14,240 nt of DNA from UBA11996 sp964394975 (GTDB lineage: Bacteria > Chloroflexota > Dehalococcoidia > Lucifugimonadales > UBA826), in assembly GCA_964394975.1 (NCBI GenBank), contig CAYMZR010000049.1:1-14240 (forward strand). The letters are read 5' to 3'. Position 1 is the stretch's first letter. Every line of letters begins with the position of its first letter. This document shows, in pieces, positions 7,227-12,753 of this stretch. Below the pieces are notes generated by a model, which was not told where the DNA came from, searched no databases, and was given only the letters and a program-made list of their open reading frames with translations. A program made the translations under genes and the position numbers.

Positions 7227-8150
7227 CTAAACTCTTACAAATTTCTGGAGTCTAGCTCCGTCCAAAGTTTCACCGATGTACAGGCTCCCTTCCGAATCTA
7301 TTCCTACTGCATGAGCGGCTACAAGATCGCCGGAAGTATGCGTGTCGGCTCCCCATCCACCTAGCCATTGGCCATTTTTGGTCATAATTTTCACTCCCGA
7401 ATGAGGGGAGACCACAGTGACCTCATCAGCATCAGGGCTTGGTCCTTGTCTCATTCCTAGCTCGGCAACATACATGGCGCCATCGCTGCCATGAAGAATT
7501 TCATTGGGTCTGTGTACTCCTCCCCATTCTGAAACATATTGTCCTGTGGATGTAAAAATCTGAATCCGACTATTTTCACGATCTGCCACGTAGACAAGTC
7601 CGGAAGGATCTACTTCAACGCCGTGAGGAATCATAAATTGTCCTGGACCAGTACCTCTTTCTCCCCACGATCCAATCAGTTTACCTTCTGGTGTGTAATG
7701 GTGAACTCTGGAGTTTCCGTATCCATCAGCAATATAAATAGATCCATCAAGCCCAAAAGCTATATCAGTAGGTTTATTGAATGGTTCACCACTTTGTTCA
7801 GGAGCGGGTTCATTTGGAGTGCCGAGCATCATCAGTTGCTCACCTTCGGCCGTCCACTTTCGTATGGTATGGTCACCTATGTCTGTGGTCCAGATAGAAT
7901 CAGCCGGTCCAACTTGTACATGATGAGCTGATGAGAAAGAATTCTCACCCCATGTTGTCAAGATATTCCCATCTTTATCAAGAACGATCATTGGGTGGTC
8001 GCTTCTATTGTATGCAAAAATGCGATCCTTACTATCGACACATACGCCTACGACATGATTCCATTCCCAGCCGTCAGGTAAAGGAGCCCAACCAGTCACA
8101 TTTTCATACGTGTACTCACCATAACTTACTCTCAACGGTTTTTCTGCCAT
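7227..8150 (-). CDS. NHL-repeat six-bladed beta-propeller protein (PAL-like)
   Basis: 307 residues built from NHL-type blades, best seen at about 32-70, 127-165, 174-210 and 277-305, with the recurring pattern of a hydrophobic pair, D-x-x-G-x-(I/V)-Y-(I/V)-A-D, a turn with N, and R-(I/V)-Q. Clear examples are GLDGSIYIADGYGNSRVH (133-150) and DPSGLVYVADRENSRIQ (181-197). The architecture is that of proteins annotated as peptidyl-alpha-hydroxyglycine alpha-amidating lyase-like. No signal peptide is present, so it is predicted to be cytoplasmic, unlike the secreted animal lyase. AAGGAG lies about 7 nt before the ATG, and a good promoter with a palindrome over its -10 lies upstream. It may bind or process a ligand; the name should not be taken as proof of lyase activity. 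Confidence 0.85.
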   Translation of the reverse strand: MAEKPLRVSYGEYTYENVTGWAPLPDGWEWNHVVGVCVDSKDRIFAYNRSDHPMIVLDKDGNILTTWGENSFSSAHHVQVGPADSIWTTDIGDHTIRKWTAEGEQLMMLGTPNEPAPEQSGEPFNKPTDIAFGLDGSIYIADGYGNSRVHHYTPEGKLIGSWGERGTGPGQFMIPHGVEVDPSGLVYVADRENSRIQIFTSTGQYVSEWGGVHRPNEILHGSDGAMYVAELGMRQGPSPDADEVTVVSPHSGVKIMTKNGQWLGGWGADTHTSGDLVAAHAVGIDSEGSLYIGETLDGARLQKFVRV

Positions 8151-8225
8151 TTAAATCTCCTTAAATTCAACATATCGATTGCTGTGATTGTCGAATTTCA
8201 CTGCTCTGTAGTGGTTTTTGCTAGG

Positions 8226-8244
8226 AACGAAACTATACTTCGTT
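8226..8244. promoter_or_regulatory. Palindrome over the NHL-gene -10 box (operator-like)
   Basis: AACGAA (8226-8231) and TTCGTT (8239-8244) form perfect 6-bp arms around a 7-nt spacer that contains the -10 hexamer of the leftward promoter. A repressor bound here would block RNA polymerase. The regulator is unknown. Confidence 0.4.
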
Positions 8245-8260
8245 ATCTTAACCTGTTCAA
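8232..8260 (-). promoter_or_regulatory. Sigma-70-type promoter for the NHL gene
   Basis: On the minus strand TTGAAC (8255-8260) and TATAGT (8232-8237) are separated by exactly 17 bp, about 80 bp upstream of the NHL start codon. Confidence 0.55.
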
Positions 8261-8284
8261 TAGGGAAATTTTGCCTAGGGTTTA

Positions 8285-8313
8285 TTGACAGTGTTTTTAG
8301 GGGAAGATAGACT
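8285..8313 (+). promoter_or_regulatory. Sigma-70-type promoter for the zinc-ribbon gene
   Basis: A consensus TTGACA (8285-8290) and TAGACT (8308-8313) lie 17 bp apart, placing the transcript start near 8320, about 57 nt before the ATG. Confidence 0.65.
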
Positions 8314-8376
8314 TTTGAGATACTAATTGGTTAGACGCTATGGTCAAGTAAATGAAGGTGAATTAAGGAGAGCATA

Positions 8377-8568
8377 ATGGCGAAATATAGTTGTGGTGAT
8401 TGTGGCATGGAAGTACATCCAATAACGTGTGGTAAGTGTGGAACCGAATTAACTCATGTAAATATTGAAAAAGATGACGGCACGACAGTTGGGGTGGCAG
8501 AGTGCACTAACGGTTGTGGAAAGATTAAATCCCCAATGTGCTGTGGGCATGACATGGCTGTTGCCTAG
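8377..8568 (+). CDS. Small zinc-ribbon-like protein, 63 residues
   Basis: The protein contains two CxxC knuckles, C6/C9 and C18/C21, forming a likely treble-clef or ribbon zinc site. A further cysteine-rich C-terminal part has C43, C47, C55, C56 and H58, which could form a second metal site. It is rich in glycine and has no membrane segment. AAGGAGA lies about 6 nt before the ATG. A near-consensus promoter upstream and a strong intrinsic terminator 30 nt downstream isolate it as a single-gene unit, and the quality of all three signals suggests strong expression. I do not recognise a named family. It could bind nucleic acid or a protein partner, or buffer metal. Confidence 0.85.
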   Translation: MAKYSCGDCGMEVHPITCGKCGTELTHVNIEKDDGTTVGVAECTNGCGKIKSPMCCGHDMAVA

Positions 8569-8594
8569 TTTGGTGAATCTGAAAGAATCAATTG

Positions 8595-8624
8595 AATGGG
8601 CCGCCTCGGGCGGCCCATTTTTTT
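8595..8624 (+). terminator. Strong intrinsic terminator of the zinc-ribbon gene
   Basis: Perfect 11-bp stem, 8595-8605 paired with 8609-8619, with a GGGCCGCC core, a 3-nt loop (TCG) and a T run to 8624. It also means that frames running through it from 8592 are unlikely to be translated from there. Confidence 0.93.
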
Positions 8625-8636
8625 ATTAAAATTTAT

Positions 8637-9122
8637 ATGTTTGGTTATATAAACCAATATTCCTATGTATTGGTTTGTTTTTTCGTTTTAATGTTGGTCT
8701 TTTTATTGGCCTATCGCACTTTCTCCCTTAAAACTGCTTTATTGTCTGTCTTAATCGTTCTAATTGTTGCGGCTCTATTTCGAAGTTCCCTCACAACGCC
8801 TTCCGAGAAACTAAATGGTATTGAGGATTGGCATTCCCTACAAAATTCGGGAAATCCGATATTGTTGTATTTGTATTCTGACCTTTGAATTGGCTGTTTA
8901 TCTAGGAAACCTGCAGTTGACAGGTTAGAGAAACGATTAGGTCGGGAGTTGATTCTTATAAGATTGGAAGTGCAAAGCCAGGTTGGGAAACTTTTGTACG
9001 TAGAGTACGAGGTAAATTTGGTACCTACATTCATAATTTTTGATCGGTATGGTGGTGTGAAACACAAAACAAACAGTGTGCCTGATTATTCTTTGATTAA
9101 TTCGATATTGTTTGATAGTTAA
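8637..9122 (+). CDS. Candidate selenoprotein: membrane-anchored thioredoxin-like protein with TGA at the CxxC position
   Basis: From ATG 8637 the frame encodes two hydrophobic helices (about 9-25 and 35-52), a linker, then a thioredoxin fold. At codon 84 (8886-8888) a TGA interrupts, after which the same frame runs 77 further sense codons to TAA 9120-9122. Around the TGA: ILLYLYSDL, TGA, IGCLSRKPAVDRLE. This matches the family pattern S-D-W-C-x-x-C-x-x-x-K-P-x-V-D-R-L, with TGA exactly at the first redox cysteine and C87 as the second. Downstream, VPTFIIFD supplies the cis-proline loop. Read as selenocysteine it is a 161-residue UxxC oxidoreductase tethered to the membrane. The end abuts the convergent MFS stop with no gap. 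No Shine-Dalgarno is visible; ATG 8691 is an alternative start. The competing reading is a nonsense mutation or sequence error. Confidence 0.6.
8651..8683 (+). promoter_or_regulatory. Hairpin plus T run with a competing upstream hairpin
   Basis: AAACCAATA (8651-8659) pairs perfectly with TATTGGTTT (8668-8676), and a T6 run follows at 8678-8683, resembling a weak terminator. TTGGTT (8641-8646) can instead pair with AACCAA (8652-8657), excluding the first hairpin. This is an attenuator-like arrangement, but it lies inside the coding sequence if ATG 8637 is the start. Confidence 0.3.
8901..8929 (+). promoter_or_regulatory. SECIS-like stem-loop downstream of the in-frame TGA
   Basis: ACCTG (8909-8913) pairs with CAGGT (8921-8925) around the 7-nt loop CAGTTGA, and A8908-T8926 can extend it. 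Alternatively TCTA (8901-8904) pairs with TAGA (8926-8929) below a 5' bulge. The apical loop starts 25 nt after the TGA, within the range known for bacterial selenocysteine insertion elements. The first two loop bases are C and A, whereas a G there is usual, so the fit is partial. Confidence 0.4.
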
Positions 9123-10337
9123 CTATGCTGGTGTAGCTTTTTTCTTGTTGATAATAGTAGACCCAAATGAAAGTATCAGGCATAAACCAGATAGAAAGAT
9201 TAACCCCGGGGTAAATCCACTAAAAAGATCGGCCGATACACCAAGAAGAATAGGCCCAATCACACCTCCAACTTCTCCTGCAGTAAAATAAAGCCCACCT
9301 ACTGCACCTGTTTTTTCACCGCCCACCAAAGATATCAATGTGAGCATTATTATAGGCATTACACCTCTTGAAGAAATTCCGAGAAGGGATAGTGCTCCTA
9401 TCAGGAGAGAATTCTCAAAATAAATTAAACAAACCGTGCATGCTGCTGCGACACAAAATAAAGAAAAAATAATTGCGCTGTGGGACTGTGGTTTTGCAAC
9501 CTGGGGGATAATCACCGATCCTATTGCGCCAGTGGCAACTGGAATAGCGGCTAATAAACCTGCTTTTGATGAACCCATGTCTTTTTCAATTAAAATTTCA
9601 GGAAGCCAGTTGTTGGTGGCATGATTGAATAGAAACATCCCAAGTACGATTATTAGAATCAATCTCACCTCTCTGATCCGTACTAGCTCAGGAAATGTTT
9701 TTATACTGGACAAAAGGTCTTTTTGTTCGCTTGCTTCCGAGTTGTTTGTCTTTAGATCTCTAGCAATCAGAATCCATATTAGCGAAGCGGCAAATGCTAC
9801 TGCAGATAGAGTTAATAGAGATAATCGCCAACTATTGTTAAATAATGGCATTAGTAGACTGTTGGTGGCGGATAGTACCAGTATTCTGCCTATAGCGGGG
9901 GCAGTCAGATAAATCCCCATGGCCCGGCCTCGATCAAATTCAGAAAACCATGTACTGATCAATTTTGGGGCACCAATAGAAATGAATGGTCCGCCTATCC
10001 CAAACACCATTACGGCAAAAAGGATGGTTTTGTAATCGACTGCTACAGCTCTGAGTAATCCCGAAATGCCAATAAACAATACTCCAGCCATAATCGTGAA
10101 TTTGAGACTAAATCTGTCTAATAGCGCGCCAGCTGGGATTGCCGTTAAAATATAAATCAATGGCCAGGCGCCCAAAATGGTACCCATAGTGGAGCGATTT
10201 AGGCCTAGATCCTCGCTAACTGGACCTATTAATGGAGGGATCCCGCCTTGTACAACCCCAAACGAAAAATAGGCCAACCAAACCCCGGCCAGCATCACCC
10301 ATCTATATCGTATATTAGTTTGTGAACATTCTCTCAT
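9123..10337 (-). CDS. MFS permease, CynX/NNP-like branch
   Basis: 404 residues from ATG 10335-10337, with about twelve hydrophobic helices. A shortened motif A is present between helices 2 and 3 (GALLDRFSLKF, 70-80), and STWFSEFDRGRAMG is the helix 4-5 counterpart of LWFP..RGR in the other two permeases. It is clearly a different subfamily from them, closer in feel to cyanate/nitrate-type transporters. A TTG two codons upstream (10341-10343) could also start it; neither has a good ribosome site. Its stop is immediately adjacent to the stop of the thioredoxin-like gene. It is divergent from the D-2-hydroxyacid dehydrogenase, which suggests a shared regulator and a hydroxy- or keto-acid substrate, but this is inference from position only. 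Confidence 0.85.
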   Translation of the reverse strand: MRECSQTNIRYRWVMLAGVWLAYFSFGVVQGGIPPLIGPVSEDLGLNRSTMGTILGAWPLIYILTAIPAGALLDRFSLKFTIMAGVLFIGISGLLRAVAVDYKTILFAVMVFGIGGPFISIGAPKLISTWFSEFDRGRAMGIYLTAPAIGRILVLSATNSLLMPLFNNSWRLSLLTLSAVAFAASLIWILIARDLKTNNSEASEQKDLLSSIKTFPELVRIREVRLILIIVLGMFLFNHATNNWLPEILIEKDMGSSKAGLLAAIPVATGAIGSVIIPQVAKPQSHSAIIFSLFCVAAACTVCLIYFENSLLIGALSLLGISSRGVMPIIMLTLISLVGGEKTGAVGGLYFTAGEVGGVIGPILLGVSADLFSGFTPGLIFLSGLCLILSFGSTIINKKKATPA

Positions 10338-10358
10338 TAACAATTAGTCTTTTTTATT

Positions 10359-10382
10359 TAATGCGAAATTGCTCACGCATTA
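10359..10382. promoter_or_regulatory. Palindrome 1 in the divergent MFS/dehydrogenase gap
   Basis: TAATGCG (10359-10365) and CGCATTA (10376-10382) are perfect 7-bp arms around a 10-nt spacer, 22 bp upstream of the MFS start. The size and symmetry suit a dimeric repressor site. Confidence 0.4.
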
Positions 10383-10398
10383 CTAAGATTTTGATGTA

Positions 10399-10421
10399 GT
10401 GACTGCGACAGTGCAAGTCAC
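10399..10421. promoter_or_regulatory. Palindrome 2 in the divergent MFS/dehydrogenase gap
   Basis: GTGACT (10399-10404) and AGTCAC (10416-10421) are perfect 6-bp arms with an 11-nt spacer. On the minus strand a possible MFS promoter overlaps it: TTGCAC and CAAAAT with 17 bp between them. Confidence 0.35.
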
Positions 10422-10458
10422 AAATTTTATTTCCTGTCTAGTATTCAAGTAAGAGGTG

Positions 10459-10464
10459 TATACT
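10459..10464 (+). promoter_or_regulatory. Possible -10 box for the dehydrogenase gene
   Basis: TATACT preceded directly by TG, about 40 bp before the ATG at 10504. No good -35 is visible at 17 bp. Confidence 0.3.
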
Positions 10465-10503
10465 TTTTTGCCCGAGCGTGTGTTATGGATAGGAGATTTA
10501 TAG

Positions 10504-11484
10504 ATGCCTGATAAAAAAGTATTTGTTACTAGAATAATTGTTCCCGATGCAATTGCCAGACTAAAGCAAAATTTTGAAGTTGAGGTTTGGGAAAAGCCTA
10601 CTCCTCCCCCAAAAGATCTAGTGATGCAAAAAGCTCAAGAATGTGACGGTATGATGATTGAGTCTAATGACATCATGGATGATGAAGTATTTTCGGCTGC
10701 CCAACTATTAAAGGTTGTTGGCACGAGGGCTATAGGGATTGACAATATTGACCTGGATTCTGCCACTAGGAATGGTGTTCTTATCGGTAACACCCCTGGA
10801 ATTTTGCATGAATCATGCGCAGATTTTACATTTGGCTTGATACTTTCCCTAGCGCGCCAAGTGACACGGTCTAATCGAAAAGTCATTGAAGGCGAATGGA
10901 AAATTTTTGATCAAACTCCATATTTGGGGACGGATGTATATGGTAAAACTTTAGGATTGATTGGTCTTGGATTGATAGCTACGGCGGTGGCCAAACGTGC
11001 AAAAGGATTCAATATGGATATCCTCTATCATTCAAGAACACGAAAACCTGATGTTGAAGAAAAGTATGGGTTACGGTGGGCACCGGATCTGGATGAACTT
11101 TTGTCTTCCTCTGACTATGTTTCCGTTCATGTACCGCTTGGACCTGAAACCCAAGGATTTATTGGATCAAAAGAGATTAAAAAGATGAACAAGGACGCAT
11201 TTTTAATAAATACATCAAGAGGAGGTACGGTAGATCCAGATGCATTGAGAGAAGCGCTAATGGCGGGGGAGATAGCAGGAGCAGCTTTAGATGTCACTTT
11301 ACCTGAACCAATATTGCCAGATGACCCTTTGGTTCATATGGAGAATGTTATAGTCACACCCCATATTGCCAGCGCTAGTGCCGCCACCCTTCGAAAAATG
11401 GGTTTGATGGCAGCGGATAATGTCATATCGCATCTTAAAGGGGAAGCAATGCCAGCTTGTCTAAACCCAGAGGCGGTGGATTAA
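10504..11484 (+). CDS. D-isomer-specific 2-hydroxyacid dehydrogenase, glyoxylate/hydroxypyruvate reductase-like
   Basis: 326 residues, normal for the family. The substrate-binding lobe comes first, with the conserved VGTRAIGIDNID at 72-83, then the Rossmann domain. The dinucleotide loop reads G154-L-G156-L-I-A159, so the last glycine of the usual GxGxxG is alanine. HSRTR (176-180) after the second strand supplies arginines that favour NADP(H). The catalytic set is R239 in NTSRGG, E268 in LPEP and H287 in TPHIASAS. It interconverts a 2-oxoacid and a D-2-hydroxyacid in the cytoplasm. AGGAG lies about 8 nt before the ATG. It is divergent from an MFS permease and 25 bp ahead of a lipoprotein gene, so permease and enzyme may share control and substrate class. 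Exact substrate unknown. Confidence 0.93.
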   Translation: MPDKKVFVTRIIVPDAIARLKQNFEVEVWEKPTPPPKDLVMQKAQECDGMMIESNDIMDDEVFSAAQLLKVVGTRAIGIDNIDLDSATRNGVLIGNTPGILHESCADFTFGLILSLARQVTRSNRKVIEGEWKIFDQTPYLGTDVYGKTLGLIGLGLIATAVAKRAKGFNMDILYHSRTRKPDVEEKYGLRWAPDLDELLSSSDYVSVHVPLGPETQGFIGSKEIKKMNKDAFLINTSRGGTVDPDALREALMAGEIAGAALDVTLPEPILPDDPLVHMENVIVTPHIASASAATLRKMGLMAADNVISHLKGEAMPACLNPEAVD

Positions 11485-11509
11485 CCGGAGTGCTGAAGTT
11501 TTACCTGTT

Positions 11510-12460
11510 ATGAGCCGTAAATATTTTCCTGGACTTTTGATGTTAGTGCTGCTAATTTCTGGATGTTTTCTAGTGGGCAAAAATGAAGTTCAAGATATCT
11601 CGTATGATCGTAAACCCACCCCAGAAGCGGTTTTTCCTGTAGTTTCAGAAATTGTCATCAAAGATGTTGAATTACCTACTGTTACCCCAGTTCCTACGGC
11701 CACACAAGTTCCAATTTCAAAGCCAACTCAAATACCAACAGTCCAGGCTGCAAGTGAAATAAAAGTTGAAGATAAAACCCTTCAGGAAAAGGTATTTAAT
11801 TCAATTGTTGGAATAAACTCGTTTAAATATGCCTTAGAAGGAGTGGCTCGAGTCGATGCAGGAGGCATTTTTGTTGGGGTTCCTATATCTGGGTCAGGGA
11901 GCGTGACATCTCACACAGCAGTATCCAAATTTGAAGCTAATTTGCTTGGAATAGGCCTTTATGTTGAATCTGCAAAGTTGAGGGACGATATATATACCAG
12001 AGAATCTCCTTCAGAAAAATGGAGAGATAGCGAAAATTTGGGCATTGGTCATATCGCGGACGATTTTTGGGCAACTATAGGTGAATCCTTTCTAAAAACA
12101 GGCCTGAGTGAAGGTAATGTTTTGGCGACGGAAGAAAAAATCATTTTTCTGTTTAATGGTAGTGGTTCGATTGGTTCTGTTACTCCATTATTTGAGCTGA
12201 TTGCTACAGAAGAAGAGGCGCTAAGATTTTCTCCCGAGATTTGGGAGGTTCAATTGGAGCTAGATTTGGATGATTACCAAATTTCAAAAGTTACATCCGC
12301 ATTTTCTTTAAGCAATGGAGGTCTGTTTCTTTCGGAGGTGTTTGGTATGGAGGGTCTGTCCGGCGTGGGCAAAACTGATGTGGAGCTTTTGGTGAATTTC
12401 AGTGATATTGGTGAAGATATACAGGTAGAAATTCCTCAATTAACTGATAAAGATTCATGA
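11510..12460 (+). CDS. Lipoprotein with LppX/LprG-like domain
   Basis: 316 residues. A signal peptide (SRKYFPGLLMLVLLISGC) ends in a lipobox LISGC with the acylated C19. A Pro/Thr/Val-rich spacer with repeated TP and VP steps covers about 36-80, typical of a surface tether. The rest is a mostly beta domain with long amphipathic strands (FKYALEGVARVDAGG..., FEANLLGIGLYVES..., VQLELDLDDYQISKV), resembling the half-barrel LppX/LprAFG lipoproteins, which carry lipids. The protein would be exported and anchored at the outer face of the membrane. No clear ribosome site precedes the ATG; GGAG lies about 19 nt away. It follows the dehydrogenase by 25 bp, and its last 25 bp overlap the convergent DUF1330 gene. 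Fold assignment is by resemblance only. Confidence 0.75.
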   Translation: MSRKYFPGLLMLVLLISGCFLVGKNEVQDISYDRKPTPEAVFPVVSEIVIKDVELPTVTPVPTATQVPISKPTQIPTVQAASEIKVEDKTLQEKVFNSIVGINSFKYALEGVARVDAGGIFVGVPISGSGSVTSHTAVSKFEANLLGIGLYVESAKLRDDIYTRESPSEKWRDSENLGIGHIADDFWATIGESFLKTGLSEGNVLATEEKIIFLFNGSGSIGSVTPLFELIATEEEALRFSPEIWEVQLELDLDDYQISKVTSAFSLSNGGLFLSEVFGMEGLSGVGKTDVELLVNFSDIGEDIQVEIPQLTDKDS

Positions 12461-12752
12461 CCCAAAACCACCAAGCCTTCTGTTTCAGCGGCTTTATGCC
12501 TCAATTTAGCAACTGGCTTGTATTTTTCTGAGTTTCTGAATCGATCCATATGTTCTGTGGTAGGGAATTCTAATATGACTACTCTTTGCGGGTGCCAACT
12601 AGTGTCATCAGATAGAATTTTCCCTCCTCTCACCAAGTATCTGCCACCATATTTCCCTATAATGGACGGGACCTTTTTAATATATCTTCATATATTTCCC
12701 AGTTTTTTACTTCCATGCTACTTGTTGAATAAACGTCCGCCTGTATCTCCAT
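12436..12752 (-). pseudogene. DUF1330-family protein gene broken by a one-base frameshift
   Basis: From ATG 12750-12752 the frame gives MEIQADVYSTSSMEVKNWEI and continues to YEDILKRSRPL, then a stop. In the neighbouring frame the sequence resumes at once as KVPSIIGKYGGRYLVRGGKI and runs to a TGA ending at 12436. Together they make a complete protein of about 105 residues of the DUF1330 type, a small dimeric ferredoxin-like alpha/beta-barrel fold of unknown chemistry. The break is at a run of five A on the coding strand (12677-12681); six would restore the frame. It starts 1 nt after the amidohydrolase stop, so translation is probably coupled. Either a real inactivating deletion or a homopolymer sequencing error. 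Its 3' end overlaps the lipoprotein gene by 25 bp. Confidence 0.8.
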
Positions 12753-12753
12753 A

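Noticed and set aside
8592..8636. In-frame extension of the thioredoxin-like protein to an ATG at 8592-8600
   Set aside because: This start lies before and through the strong terminator of the zinc-ribbon gene; the encoded extra residues are just the hairpin translated.
12668..12690. Programmed -1 frameshift in the DUF1330 gene
   Set aside because: The local sequence TTA AAA AGG does not form a canonical X XXY YYZ slippery heptamer and the product would be an ordinary small protein; a simple one-base deletion explains it better.
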